Positions 23,342 to 34,318 of a DNA stretch of 64,000 bases are shown in pieces; position 1 is the stretch's first letter; the number at the start of each line of letters is the position of its first letter. Source of the stretch: Zarea fungicola (taxonomy: Eukaryota; Ascomycota; Sordariomycetes; Hypocreales; Cordycipitaceae); the NCBI GenBank assembly GCA_900169235.1, contig FWCC01000159.1, positions 23,143 to 87,142 of the forward strand, written 5' to 3'. The position numbers were made by a program, and so were the translations under genes. The notes below the pieces were generated by a model. It did no database searches. It worked only from the letters and a program-made list of their open reading frames with translations, and was not told the origin of the DNA.

Positions 23342-24775
23342 ATGGCTGGCTTTCTTCACACCAAAGGCACGAAAATCCTATCTGGGGATGGAAATCCCAT
23401 TGTGCTCCGTGGCGCTGCAACGGGTGGGCATCTCAACATGGAAAACTTCATCACCGGTTTTCCAGGCCACGAGGAGGAACACAAGCAGGCCATGCTCGCC
23501 GCCATGGGCAAAGAAAAGTATGACTTCTTTTGGTCCAAGTTTTACGAGTATTTCTGGACCGACGAGGATGCCAAATTGTTTGCATCCATGAAATTAAATT
23601 GTCTGAGAATACCTTTCAACTACCGGCATTTTCTCGACGACTCAGATTTGACTGTGATTAAGCCCGAGGGATTCGCTCTCCTGGATCGAGTTGTCGAGAG
23701 CTGTGCCAGACACGGCATCTACACAATCCTCGACCTCCATGCTGTACCGGGTGGCCAGAACCAAGATTGGCACTGTGACAGCGGCACGCATAGAGCCTTG
23801 TTCTGGGACTTTCAATATTTCCAAGATCGGATTATTGATCTCTGGCGCGCGATTGCGGAACATTACAAGGGCAATACCTGGATCGCTGGATACAACCCTC
23901 TCAACGAGCCTGCAGACCCGCAGCACACGCGTCTAATTGCGTTTTACGACAAGGTCGAGGTTGCCATCCGCGCGATCGACAAGCAGCACATTTTGTTCCT
24001 AGACGGAAATACCTATGCAGCGGACTTTAGGAGATTTCCCAAGAAAGCCTACCCAAATACTGTATACTCTATTCACGACTATTCCAATTATGGATTCCCG
24101 AGGACCACTGAGCCGTACACTGGAACTCCGGAACAGCAGGATAAGCTCAAACAACAATACGAGCGCAAGATTGAATACATGAAGGAGCTCAATGTCCCCG
24201 TCTGGAATGGGGAATGGGGCCCCGTCTATGCATCGGAAATGCGACACGACGAAAATGTCGAGGCCACAAATGCGTCCCGCTACCACGTTCTCCGCGACCA
24301 GTTATCGATATATGCCAAGGGCGATCCATCTGGAGACAAGAAACCCATTTCTTGGAGTATCTGGCTCTACAAGGACATTGGTTATCAAGGTCTGACGCAC
24401 ATTTCCCCAACGTCCAAGTGGTTTACGCATCTCCGTCCCTGGCTCGACAAGAAGCTGGAGCTCGGACTCGATCGCTGGGGTCGCGATGACAATATTCCTG
24501 CCGAGAAAGACGTGTATGGCCCGCTGAAGGAGCATTTCAGGAGCGTCATACCGGCGGAGCTGCATCGCGCGATTTACCCCAACACGTGGGAGGTTGGAGA
24601 CTACGTGGATCGAGTTCTACGCGACATTCTCCTTTCGCAATATCTACTGAATGAATTTGCGCAATACTTTGCAGACCTCTCTTTTGAAGAATTGGATGAA
24701 ATGGCGGCATCATTCAAATTGGAGAATCTTGTAGTTAGGGAAGAGCTTGTACAGACTCTTCAGGAGTCTGTTTGA
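23342..24775 (+). CDS. GH5 family glycoside hydrolase, no signal peptide
   Basis: A single exon encodes 477 residues. A GH5 TIM barrel is clear: substrate-contact segments GAATGGHLNMENF (25-37) and LRIPFNYRHF (88-97), DLHAVPGGQN (131-140), the acid/base Glu189 in YNPLNEPAD, SIHDYSNYGFP (243-253) and the nucleophile Glu291 in WNGEWGPVY. The protein starts MAGFLHTKGTKIL without a hydrophobic leader, so it is probably cytosolic, unlike secreted exo-beta-1,3-glucanases and cellulases. After the barrel there is an extra helical tail of about 90 residues. By this layout it is closest to the intracellular GH5 enzymes that act on glucosyl-lipids, or to uncharacterised fungal beta-glucosidases; the substrate is not determinable here. 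An AT-rich promoter lies directly upstream. Confidence 0.88.
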   Translation: MAGFLHTKGTKILSGDGNPIVLRGAATGGHLNMENFITGFPGHEEEHKQAMLAAMGKEKYDFFWSKFYEYFWTDEDAKLFASMKLNCLRIPFNYRHFLDDSDLTVIKPEGFALLDRVVESCARHGIYTILDLHAVPGGQNQDWHCDSGTHRALFWDFQYFQDRIIDLWRAIAEHYKGNTWIAGYNPLNEPADPQHTRLIAFYDKVEVAIRAIDKQHILFLDGNTYAADFRRFPKKAYPNTVYSIHDYSNYGFPRTTEPYTGTPEQQDKLKQQYERKIEYMKELNVPVWNGEWGPVYASEMRHDENVEATNASRYHVLRDQLSIYAKGDPSGDKKPISWSIWLYKDIGYQGLTHISPTSKWFTHLRPWLDKKLELGLDRWGRDDNIPAEKDVYGPLKEHFRSVIPAELHRAIYPNTWEVGDYVDRVLRDILLSQYLLNEFAQYFADLSFEELDEMAASFKLENLVVREELVQTLQESV

Positions 24776-25197
24776 GCAAATTGGCATTACTGGAACCGAG
24801 TATACAACTTGGGCTGGCCCATAAAAAGTGACCAGCAGCAAGTCGTCTGGAAATCCGCAGTACGGCTTGCTGCCTTGCAGACTAGGACGGGTGTGACGTC
24901 CCTACGTTTCGCTTTCTTCCAAGTAAGTTTAAGAAACTAGCCCCAATCACACAAAATTTTCATAGTACATATCAGACGAAATTGCGTAGCATTATTATGA
25001 AATTCAAATTAGTACCAAAATATCTCAAATTATTGTACTGCAGTGTCCCCGGAGAGGATAAGTCAAGATCTTGCATTCGATTCGCCCACTTTCACATCAT
25101 CGACGGAAAAGGTTGAGCCATACCTCTCTCCGAATTTCCCAAGTCATTTTTCATAGCCATCATTCAATTTCCAGCTGATCAAAGTGTTGAAATAGTG
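24776..25197. other. intergenic spacer between convergent genes
   Basis: About 420 bases between the 3' ends of the GH5 gene and the minus-strand peroxidase gene. AT-rich with no coding signal. Confidence 0.5.
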
Positions 25198-26505
25198 TCA
25201 AACTCCCTGGTAACCAGGGAATATGCTGAATAGCTCACTGTGAAACTCTTTCAGCTGTGGACACGCAAGAGTCGAAGTAGCAGACTTTAGGGGTTGAAGC
25301 ACAGGATCAAGGAGAGGGCCGAGTACACCCACCAAGCCGCCAAGATCAGCTAGACTAACTGACATGGCTGCCTGGAGCATAAAACATGCCAGGTTGTCAC
25401 CCTGAAGCAGAGTCTGTGCATTAAAGACACCGCCAGTGAGATTACCAATATCAACACCAGTGAAGGAGTTGGTAGTCCCTGTGTTGCCGCCAAACTTTAA
25501 AATATTTGGGTAGTCTTGGTTATTGTAGAGTAGATCAAGGAAGATATCCGGGGTATTATACTGATCGACACCTCCGGGACGTCTATACCAGTTCTCTGGT
25601 ATCCGCTCCATGCCAGAGTTGTACTGGTAGCTGCTTCCGCTGCCCGAGATGGCGAAAAAGCTCTTTAGTATATCAACAGAAAGGTAACCACCGGGGCTGT
25701 CGGCGGAGTGGTTCGACATCAAGGCTGGGACCAAATTGTGCGCACCGGGGGCAACGATGCCAGAGACGGGGCCAGCAAAGTAGTACGCATTGTTCTGGAC
25801 AGAATACTCTGCGTTGAGGGACGACTGTTTGGCAACATCGGCCATGGTATAGCCATCGCTTGCCATGCTCATGATATTGATCCATTTATCCATTTGGACC
25901 ACATTGACTTTTCCCCCATTGAGGTGAGCGTCGCCACGGGTAAACGATGCATCGCCTTCATATTTGTTATGACTGCCGAGGATACCAGTTGGATTACCGA
26001 GGATCAAAGGCAAAGATGAAAGGAAGCCACCGCCAATAGACCAAGTGAGGCTGGGGATATCGCCGCCAAGCAAAACTCCCGCGGCAGCCAACACTGCCGC
26101 AAGGTCAGGACTCACATTGTAAGCGGCACTAAGGCCAGTAATTGCTATGAGGGTTTGTGTTAGACAGGCGGGTCTGGTTGAAAATAAAAGTATAGACAAA
26201 CTTTGGCTTAAAGTTGGCTTGCCGTTTCTGGGTAGAAAGCCGTGATTTGCCGCAGCATTAAGGCCGGGACATTCGCCACGCTTGTCTCCCGGCCCCGGGG
26301 CTCGAAATTCATGGGCACTCCCAGGGGTAACATCGACATACTGGTCTGCAGCGTTGAAAGACGGATTAGGATGGGCAACACCAGTGTTAAGTCTAGTATC
26401 TGCCCTTTTCATAATGGGTTGGGCGTCCATGAGTGCGGGCCATGCCGCGGCAAATGGTAAGAGAGAAGTAAGGGCAATTATTATCTTCAGCATTTTGCTG
26501 GGCAT
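25198..26505 (-). CDS. secreted heme-thiolate peroxidase/peroxygenase (chloroperoxidase family)
   Basis: Two exons on the minus strand (26505-26202, 26144-25198; intron with CTAAC branch site, phase 1) encode 416 residues. A signal peptide (about residues 1-21, AAAWP cleavage region) and a KR propeptide site (33-34) precede the heme domain. Cys79 in GECPGLNAAANHGFLPRNG is the expected axial heme ligand. The motif reads Glu-Cys-Pro where the family normally has Pro-Cys-Pro. Downstream, an EGDASFTRGD segment supplies the acid-base Glu and metal-site residues of the peroxygenase branch (EGD rather than the EHD of classical chloroperoxidase). An extracellular enzyme using hydrogen peroxide to oxidise or oxygenate organic substrates is expected. 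A second ATG at 26493 would shorten the protein by four residues. Confidence 0.9.
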   Translation of the reverse strand: MPSKMLKIIIALTSLLPFAAAWPALMDAQPIMKRADTRLNTGVAHPNPSFNAADQYVDVTPGSAHEFRAPGPGDKRGECPGLNAAANHGFLPRNGKPTLSQSLSILLFSTRPACLTQTLIAITGLSAAYNVSPDLAAVLAAAGVLLGGDIPSLTWSIGGGFLSSLPLILGNPTGILGSHNKYEGDASFTRGDAHLNGGKVNVVQMDKWINIMSMASDGYTMADVAKQSSLNAEYSVQNNAYYFAGPVSGIVAPGAHNLVPALMSNHSADSPGGYLSVDILKSFFAISGSGSSYQYNSGMERIPENWYRRPGGVDQYNTPDIFLDLLYNNQDYPNILKFGGNTGTTNSFTGVDIGNLTGGVFNAQTLLQGDNLACFMLQAAMSVSLADLGGLVGVLGPLLDPVLQPLKSATSTLACPQLKEFHSELFSIFPGYQGV

Positions 26506-28150
26506 CAATTTAATTGAAGTTAGAGAATGGTTAGATAGTAAGCAGGAGAGATGGGCAGCCCGTTTATACTTGAAGAGCAATCTATGCTGCAGCTAAGCAC
26601 AGCGAAACGGTCTATAGAGCTAGTGTGGCTGGCTGAGCACTGGTGATCATAGGAACCCGCTCTTTTTTTCTTTTTCTTCCTCGTCTAAGACATTTGAATG
26701 GTTAATAGATCACTTGCTCATTCGTTTTCTTCAACAGTCTGCATGGCTGAAACATATCACATCAGCGGACTGCAAGATTCGTAGACCAGCGGTGTCTCAG
26801 ATACCGCCGCGGATACCTGGGTTGTTGCTAGTGAACTGCCTGAAGGATGTCTTTAGCTAAGCTAGTTTCATACGAGAGATGTTGTATACAACGGCTAAAT
26901 AACAAATATTTCGTATCCGCTTGTCTCCCAAAAGAAACCAGGACGTAAGTTGTGCAGAGGAGGACCTTGGTCCAAACAAGCCAGACCCGTTGATGCAACT
27001 TCATCCAACTATTCCAAGAGAGGAGTTACGAAATTAGTCCCACCTGAAAGAGTATTTGATGTTGTTTGAATTGACTCTCAGGTTGTATATTGGGTCACCT
27101 ACATGCAAGGTGGGCGCATTCCTGTCACAACCCACTCAACCACTCAACCATTCTACTTCAGAACTCACATTCAATTGCACGCTGCTCCTAAGGGAGTGCA
27201 GATAGATTGTATTTCGCCATCCTTTTCGTCTTGAGATAATCTCACACAGCGCTAATAAACCTTTTAATATCGGTTCTTTGCGCCATAAGGTTATGCTCTG
27301 ACTTGGCTGAGTTAATATAGATCACTTGACAATTGGCGAATCCGCGGGCAGGACCTTGCCGTATGGAGACGAATCGCCGACCACAACGCCCACTGCGCAG
27401 CTGACATCGGCAGACAGGACGGCTGCATATGAGGCTGCAGCTGTCTCAGCCGTAGCTGAAAGACAGGACGGGAGACGAATCAATTACACTCCGGTAATTT
27501 CTAATCGTGGAGTAGTCATATATATTTCATCTATTCCGCGCCCTTTTCGTCCAACGGCCTTGCGGTGTGGTATTATAGAGTTTGAGAAAAGAGACAACAA
27601 ACTTAAACATTCACCAATTCGCGATTTTAGCACGCTGAACGGGCTCCTCTTGGTGTCTATTTTCATTTTAATTTATTTAAGGCATTCTGCGCTGTCTTTC
27701 TCTTCCTTCTCAACGGAAGCAATGCCTGTTACTTCATAATCCTAGCTTCCTGCCCCCGTCTACCGGCGGCAAGGATATGTGCGCATTCTGATGCTCGGTA
27801 TTAAACGCTCTTGGTTTCTTGCACGCTTTCTGCAAAGGCACAGCCGGTAAATGGACATAAGAATATAATGTATGAGTTTGGCGGCTGTCTGGCTAGTCAG
27901 AATCCCGCGCAAAAGAGAAATCACCATGGCCTCGTAAAAACACCAATCGTGCCATACGTTGGTTACTTGTTTTAACTACAGCTTGTTAGTGAGCTTGTAT
28001 TTTATTTGCCAGCCTGTTGTAGCTGGCGGGGCGACATGCAGGCTAGTAAAGCAGACAATTCCGGCCATTGCCTGCAGCTACATTCATCCCCACACCAGCA
28101 GCTGTCCGTTCCAGTCATCTAGTTGCTGAACGCCATTTCATCGAGTATCC
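26506..28150. other. intergenic spacer between divergent genes
   Basis: About 1.65 kb between the peroxidase start (minus) and a regulator start (plus). Apart from the TATA-like site near 26565 and T/C-rich stretches near 26665, no element or gene is evident. A 137-codon frame at 27326-27739 shows no family resemblance and is not called. Confidence 0.5.
26562..26568 (-). promoter_or_regulatory. TATA box of peroxidase gene
   Basis: TATAAAC on the minus strand, about 57-63 bases upstream of the ATG at 26505, at a spacing suitable for a short leader. Confidence 0.45.
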
Positions 28151-29929
28151 ATGAGTGCATTAACAGAGGAGGATCATGATCATGGTGTGCTCCCCGCAGT
28201 CATTGAGGCTGCCACCTCGCCACCAACCAGGAAGCGCACGGCACCTCGTGGAACGGCCTCGTACCCACGCAAGAGGGCCGTCACGGCGTGTCAGGTTTGT
28301 CGAGCCAGGCGAACCAAATGCGACAGCAAAAAGCCGAGCTGCTCATTCTGCACCAAGATTGGCGCTAAATGCATCACGGCCGCGGTAGATTTCTCGACCT
28401 TTGACCCTGCCAGCCTAGAGATCATTGAGCGCCTGGACAGGCTGGAGAGTCTCTTGACCACTCAGCCATCCAAGGCGCCCGACTTGCCTGACTCGGTGGA
28501 AGCCGAAAGGCCCTCGGCGGCTCGAGCAACGCCATTTTCGGGCACACATCATCCTCTCAGCCTAATTAGCTCTGCTGTCTTGTCATGGCCAGTGTTTCTT
28601 GGCCGATGGGACAAGGAGGCAGATGCACTGACAAGGCTTCGTCCTCTAGCACAGCCCGAATCACCGTCTTCAACAACGTATTCATCAGTTCCATCCGTGG
28701 ACTCGTTATTAGATAATCCAAATGCAAGCGAAGAACTGCTGGAGCGCTTTTTCAAGCACGTTCACATCAAGAATCCCATTCTAGAAATGAGCACGCTGAG
28801 AAAAATGGTTCGCCATGTCTGTCTCGATGGACTCGGCTGGGATGCTGAATCGTGTCTAGTGCTTCTTATATGGACACTTGGTGCAATCTCGACGGCGTTT
28901 GACAACCCGAACCCATGCACAAGAGACGACTTGAATCTGGCCAGTGGCTTGTTCAGTGCAGCAGCAAAACGCCTCGGTGCCCTCTACGCCACCACCGGCG
29001 TCGTCCCGGCACAATGCTTCTTCTATGCCGGCGTCTATCTCATGTCCGTCTTTCGCCCCAAAGCTGCCTGGAGGCACTTTATACAGGCTTTGGCTTGCTG
29101 CCAAGACTTTGAGTTTGCTACACAGACTTTGCGACAACCGCAGTCCTTTGAGAACTCCTCCCAGGCGCCGGCGATGGAGCAGCGGCTTTATTGGTCGTGC
29201 TGGAAGTCGGAAGTCGAACTACGTCTCCATTTAGGCTTGGTTGATTTCAAAGTCCAAGATCGCGTCTATCCAGGACGTTTCCCTACGCTGCCGTCTGAGC
29301 CTGACAGTGACAGCCGCGCCTGGTTCTTTTACTTGGCCGAGATTTCCCTGCGGAGGCTGAATACAAGGGCGCGAAACGATATTGGACGCCTGTCGAGCCC
29401 GGATGGCGGGGAGAATTGGCAAGAGCTCATTAAGCTAGTTGTTTCATACGAAAGCCAGGTCGAGGGATGGGTAGAGTCTTTGCCGGAGATTATTAGCCTA
29501 ACAACAGCACCTGAAGATGACGACGTGCTGAAAAATATTCTGAGATGTCACATGGTAGACTTTTATGAGCTTCTGTACTGGACCTTTACCGCGGTAGTTA
29601 TTAACCAAAAAGAAAGGAGCTCTGGGGTTGATAGCTATGCACAAAAAGGATTGGACACTGCGGTTGAGAGGCTGGACAATGCCAAGTTTGGATTCCGGTA
29701 CCGGCATCATGGCACCTGGCTTTTGCTTCAGTCATCGACGCGGAGCGCTCTTGTTCTCCTGGCCGCTCATCAGTCATCGAGCATGCAAGACATGTTGCCC
29801 GTCAACTGGCTTGATATGGTGTCGCGGGCGATGGAGATGTTGCAATTTTGGATTGAGGATGATGAGACTGCGCTAGATCAGTTCATGATCCTAGCACAGT
29901 TACATAGTGCAGCACTGCGAGGAGCTTGA
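28151..29929 (+). CDS. Zn(II)2Cys6 transcription factor
   Basis: An intronless frame of 592 residues. The cluster uses Cys 47, 50, 57, 64, 67 and 74 (ACQVCRARRTKC...CSFCTKIGAKC), after a basic stretch TRKRTAPRG...YPRKRA that may act as nuclear signal. A coiled-coil-like linker (DPASLEIIERLDRLESLL) right after the cluster is the usual dimerisation element. The fungal-specific domain spans roughly residues 190-480, including the KNPILEMSTLRKMVRHV and FYAGVYLMSVFRPKAAWRHFIQALACCQ segments. The protein ends in acidic residues near the C-terminus (IEDDETALDQF). It is full length and divergent from the peroxidase gene across 1.65 kb, so local control is possible but unproven. Confidence 0.9.
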   Translation: MSALTEEDHDHGVLPAVIEAATSPPTRKRTAPRGTASYPRKRAVTACQVCRARRTKCDSKKPSCSFCTKIGAKCITAAVDFSTFDPASLEIIERLDRLESLLTTQPSKAPDLPDSVEAERPSAARATPFSGTHHPLSLISSAVLSWPVFLGRWDKEADALTRLRPLAQPESPSSTTYSSVPSVDSLLDNPNASEELLERFFKHVHIKNPILEMSTLRKMVRHVCLDGLGWDAESCLVLLIWTLGAISTAFDNPNPCTRDDLNLASGLFSAAAKRLGALYATTGVVPAQCFFYAGVYLMSVFRPKAAWRHFIQALACCQDFEFATQTLRQPQSFENSSQAPAMEQRLYWSCWKSEVELRLHLGLVDFKVQDRVYPGRFPTLPSEPDSDSRAWFFYLAEISLRRLNTRARNDIGRLSSPDGGENWQELIKLVVSYESQVEGWVESLPEIISLTTAPEDDDVLKNILRCHMVDFYELLYWTFTAVVINQKERSSGVDSYAQKGLDTAVERLDNAKFGFRYRHHGTWLLLQSSTRSALVLLAAHQSSSMQDMLPVNWLDMVSRAMEMLQFWIEDDETALDQFMILAQLHSAALRGA

Positions 29930-31937
29930 ATGATGCTGATATGCAATGTCGGGTAGTTCTATCTGCAGCTTGTAAATTTAAGACTGGTTTAAATTGTATA
30001 ATGATTAAAATAAAACAAAATGACAATTATAACAAAACCCCCCAACTTGTACAGTAAGCACTGTTGCCCTGGTGCCGTGGTCGAGCCATGCCTCTGAATG
30101 GGCTTTACCCGAAGACGGGGCTGCAGACTGGCAGATCGTCTTGTCGCTCACCCAAGTCAGTCAGCGTTTGACCAAGACTGAGCGCTCGGTACTTCATATC
30201 TTCGCATATTTATTATACCGGATGTATCAGCCGGCCGCTCCACTGGAAACTGCACCGCCGGCAAATAGGCCAGGCATAAATGCGTACTTTTTGTTCTGCT
30301 TCTTGTGATAATAGTGCCGCGCCTTGCGATACTCTGCTTTGGACATGGGATAGTTGACGCAACCACTGCTGCGGTAGTGCTGAGGAGAGTCAGGCTAAAC
30401 GCTTGGTTACTCGGTATCATTAGGGGATGTTGCACCTACTGGCTTGCTTGCACCGCAGCCCATGTTGCTGGAGTCTTGATTAATATGGTGAATCTTGGCT
30501 TGATTTAAAAATAAAGGTCAAAGAGGACTTGATGCTCTGTCAATAAATTCAAGCGTAAACTTAAACTTTATATAGCGAGTATGTACGCCGTGGACGTCAT
30601 TCACTTGTACGTAACTTGCTGCGCCCCCAACTATCGCGAGATGTTGTCCCGAATAGGCAATCACACTGCGACATGGTTTGGCTGTAAATTCCTCTATGCA
30701 AGGATTTGGAACGCCCAAATCAGGAGCGCAGTCAATCGATCACCCGAAAAAACCGATGGCGGTAAACTTGAACATTATTTGGTAACTTGGCGTCAATTTT
30801 ATGCCAAGGTACTCAACCATGCATTTTGAAGCAGGACAAGAGGCGCCTGCAGCCTCGTGTAACTAACTGGGCCACGAACAAACGAGCTGCATAAAGGCCC
30901 TTTGTCCGCCGAAGAATGGAAGCAGACGTATTTTTTTTTTGAAACAAAAAGAAAAAAAGAAAAAAACTGATTACGACTGTCTGTCGCTGGTAGTTCATGT
31001 TGTATTCTACACTCTCAAGGAAGCAGCGCAATCACTGTTGTGAGCGACATGTTCGATGCTGCCAACTACTGTGCCAGTTCTGATTCCTGTGCTTTGAAAC
31101 ATGGGCTGGTGTGAGGAGTGAGCCATGTGTGCTGGCATCTGCGCCAAGACGAGAAGCTGAACCTTTGCCGTGGTTACTTTTGACCCATGCCATGGATATT
31201 GCACCAAAAAGCCTTTAATTGGCTAGATGCATTCTCTTATGGAGACTTCGTGCAAACAAGTCGGCGAGTTGTAAGAATGCCAGAATCGGTTGTACGCGTT
31301 TTGGTTACGAATATGGAGTTATTATAGGCAGGCTTATCCGCCACCACCTGCCACCGAAAGCAGAGAATTCAGTGCCAGCCCTGCTCGGACTTTGGGCACT
31401 AACTAATCAATCCACTGGCAACGATTAAACCCGTGCTGACGGTATCCCGTGCTGACTGGCAAGGCCTACTTGCTTGGAAACCTTTTAGGCCCACCTGGTG
31501 TTGAACAGGCTAGCAAGATAGAGAAACGTGAAAAGATGTCGCTTGCCGGCAGCTACTTAATTGCAGCCGCTATAGTAGTAGTGATCTTTTAATGTATCAA
31601 ATTTTCTTCAGAGTGTTTTTGGCCGCCTAATAGCGGTAATATAATAAGCGGTGATATTTGCCGGCTGTTGGTGACCGCCGCCACTAAAGCCGCTACTGGG
31701 ATATATTGATTTCTCATCATTGCTTAGGAGACATATAAGCACTCTATGATTGAGTTGGCTTACGCAACTCACAGCTGTGTTGCGTTATCCACATTTTGTT
31801 TCTATAAATCACGGCCTTGAGCCTACTTTGCTACCTAGGAGTAGTTAACTTTGTCTCTAGAGCCTCATAACGTCTATCAAGGGCATCTTCTACTCAAATA
31901 CGACGAGCAACCCGGCACGGAGAAGAGCAAATCAAAA
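29930..31937. other. intergenic spacer containing one small possible gene
   Basis: Two kilobases, AT-rich in the right half, with A/T runs near 30930-30965. The only coding-like text is the small minus-strand frame 30227-30346, listed separately. The MDR gene's promoter occupies the right end. Confidence 0.45.
30227..30346 (-). CDS. small ORF, 39 residues, unknown
   Basis: A complete ATG-to-TGA frame that begins MSKAEYRKARHYYHKKQN and ends in a glycine/alanine-rich hydrophobic stretch (PGLFAGGAVSSGAAG). The composition is strikingly ordered for non-coding DNA: a Lys/Arg/Tyr/His-rich basic half followed by a small-residue hydrophobic half, as in tiny membrane-associated or antimicrobial-like peptides. 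It could equally be the last exon of a decayed gene, because the bases upstream remain open in other frames. I do not recognise the family, and no signal peptide is present. Confidence 0.3.
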   Translation of the reverse strand: MSKAEYRKARHYYHKKQNKKYAFMPGLFAGGAVSSGAAG

Positions 31938-33074
31938 ATGACAGCTGCTACGGTTTCCAGCAAATCATGGATCTTTAAGCAGCCACCCGTTGGGCTGCTA
32001 GAACCTGGTGTCACTACAGCCATTGAGGACCATCCTCTGCAACTGACTCCGACCCCAGGTGGCGTGGTCTTTAAACTTCTCGTCGCTGGAATGGATCCTC
32101 ACCAGCGAGATCGCATGCTAGGTCCTGGCCTGGTACACTATGTACCCGGCTATGTGACTGGAGAGGTCATAACAAACTTTTCCCTTGGCACAATTATTGA
32201 ATCTGACAATGATGCCTTCCCCAAAGGCAGCTTGATTGCGGGTATTCTGCCCATCTCTGAATATGGCCTGATTCCCAAAGAAGTTATAGACGCAAGACCT
32301 GCTGGTTCTCCTCTTGTCTGGAAAGTAACTAATGAATACAGCCTAGAGCTCAAGCACTTTGTCGGGGCGCTTGGCTTAGCTGGGATGACGGCGTGGAATG
32401 CTTTCCACGGGCTTGTCAAGCCAGTTAAAGGTCAAAGTCAAACTATATGGGTGAATGCTGCTACAAGCTCGGTTGGTGAACTCATTGTCCAGCTTGCCAA
32501 GATGGAAGGCATGAAAGTCATTGCTAGTGCTGGCTCAGACGACAAACTTGACTATGTTATTAATGAGCTTGGTGCTGACCGTGCTTTTAACTACCAAAAA
32601 GAAGTGTCCATTCAAGCCACTTTGAAGCAATTGGCACCGGATGGCTTAGATTTTGTATTTGACAATGTAGGAGGAGATCATATGCAAGCTGCCATTGAGA
32701 ATATGAAGTGGTTTGGCCGTATAATTGTTTGTGGTGCGGTAAGTTGTGCTGTCTCGGCTCCTTTTGGATACAACTGACATAATTTACAGGTCTCTCAACT
32801 CAATAAACCAATCAACGAACAGTACGGTGTTACAAACCTATCTGAAATGTATCGTCGTCGTATCTCAATCCAGGGATTCTGCTGGTGGGATGAGAACGTA
32901 TATGTTCCCAACATTGATGGATTCTGGGCAACTATGCCTAAGTGGATCTCAGAAGGGAAAGTCAAGGCGAGATACACCGAGTTTGAAGGAATTGAGCAGT
33001 CTGACGTCGCTTTTCTTTCCATGTTCAATGGAACGAGCTTTGGCAAAACCTATATCACAGTTGGTGATTTATAG
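31938..33074 (+). CDS. MDR-family NAD(P)-dependent oxidoreductase (PTGR/2-alkenal reductase-like)
   Basis: Two exons (31938-32738, 32790-33074; GCG|GTAAGT...TACAG, phase 0) encode 361 residues. The fold is that of the zinc-free medium-chain dehydrogenase branch related to leukotriene B4 dehydrogenase, prostaglandin reductase and plant/fungal 2-alkenal reductases. It shows MDPHQRDRM near residue 51, a YVTGEV strand, LGLAGMTAWNAF before the nucleotide fold, the NADP-binding turn VNAATSSVGELIVQLAK, and FDNVGGDHMQAAI. No catalytic or structural zinc Cys/His set is present. It should reduce carbon-carbon double bonds of enones or enals with NADPH in the cytosol. An open extension upstream of the ATG has no start codon. 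It sits alone between wide spacers. Confidence 0.88.
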
Positions 33075-34318
33075 GTAACCAATTCGGTGGGTGATGCCGG
33101 CAAGGCAGCCACACGAGCCAAGTTACGAGGTGGTTGCGAGTATGAGCTATGCAAGTAGTGGCGGCAGCCACGTTGTAAGGAGTCAGATTAATTCCAACCA
33201 CCTCACCACCCACGCGCACCTGCCCACTCGTGAAGATGGGTACTTGTTTGTATTGCCTTTGCGAAAGGGAAAATTCATACAGTTGTATAAGTCATCTATG
33301 CGAAAATTAGGCATAAAGCGTGGTGTGTGGTTGGCGTGTCAGCCCTAAAGTAGGCTAAAACATCGGACAGTTGCTTCGTGCACAAGCTTTCACCAACGAA
33401 TAATGTTCACATCTGTCAGTGTGCGCCTCGACTTGTCGAGCCAGATGTAACCAGATCCGAAGACAGCATAGTCTGTTGGGATGGCAGCGAAATTCATGGC
33501 AACGTCGATGGAAAACTGCAGCCTCTACTTCGGTCTGTTTCCTGTCTGATGGACCACACTGTGACGAATTCTGTCATAGACAGCAAGACACAGATCCGAT
33601 ACGATGTCCGCGGAAATACAGAATCCGATCGATCCACATTCAACATGTAATAAACGAAGCGGATAAAATTTTGAAAGGCAGTCTGGGAATAACCCACCTT
33701 GTATACTCCTTTTTATTCCAAATTGTTCTTGGTGCGTCACGTCAACCGCAACAGCACTCATCAAGATTTGAGTTTCCCATGCGGGACTTTCCACAATAAA
33801 CTAGGGATAAGCAATTCCAAATTAGCGGACACACCGCAGTACAGCACTTCACTGATCAGCATCCGGCAGCTACCTAATTCAGTGGCTGACAGGTGAATTT
33901 CGGCCCTCCACCCTTAAAGTTGAGATGCGTCTAGAACGGGCCGGCCGCATGGGAACACAACGGGCCAAGATGATGGTGGTATCTCTCTGCGAATGGCAGC
34001 ATCCAAAGTGTGGTAGTGGCGCAACTCCACCAAAGACTTTGACCTGTTAGAGTTTGGCCATGTCAGTCCAGGCCACTTACAAGGCTAGAATTACAAATAT
34101 CGGCAATCAAGCTGAACTGCCCAATGCATCACAAACTAGAAGCAGGCGTTTGCATTTGGCATCACTTTAATTAGAGGCGGCGAGCTGAATAAATAGCACG
34201 CGCTCCCCCGTACGTTTAGGATGGGCGGCATCATCATAGCTTGCAGACCATCATCAAACCGCTCAACTAGCCAAAGCTTCTAGTCAAAGAAATTTTCTTG
34301 CACGTTTGACTTGAAGCC
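33075..34318. other. intergenic spacer, no gene seen
   Basis: 1.24 kb between two plus-strand genes. Open frames at 33378-33800 overlap each other in different frames and look non-coding. The last 150 bases form the small catalase gene's promoter. Confidence 0.5.

Noticed and set aside
27326..27739. 137-codon plus-strand frame in the peroxidase-regulator spacer
   Set aside because: The composition is not protein-like, it has no ATG-supported start, and it ends in hydrophobic T-rich text.
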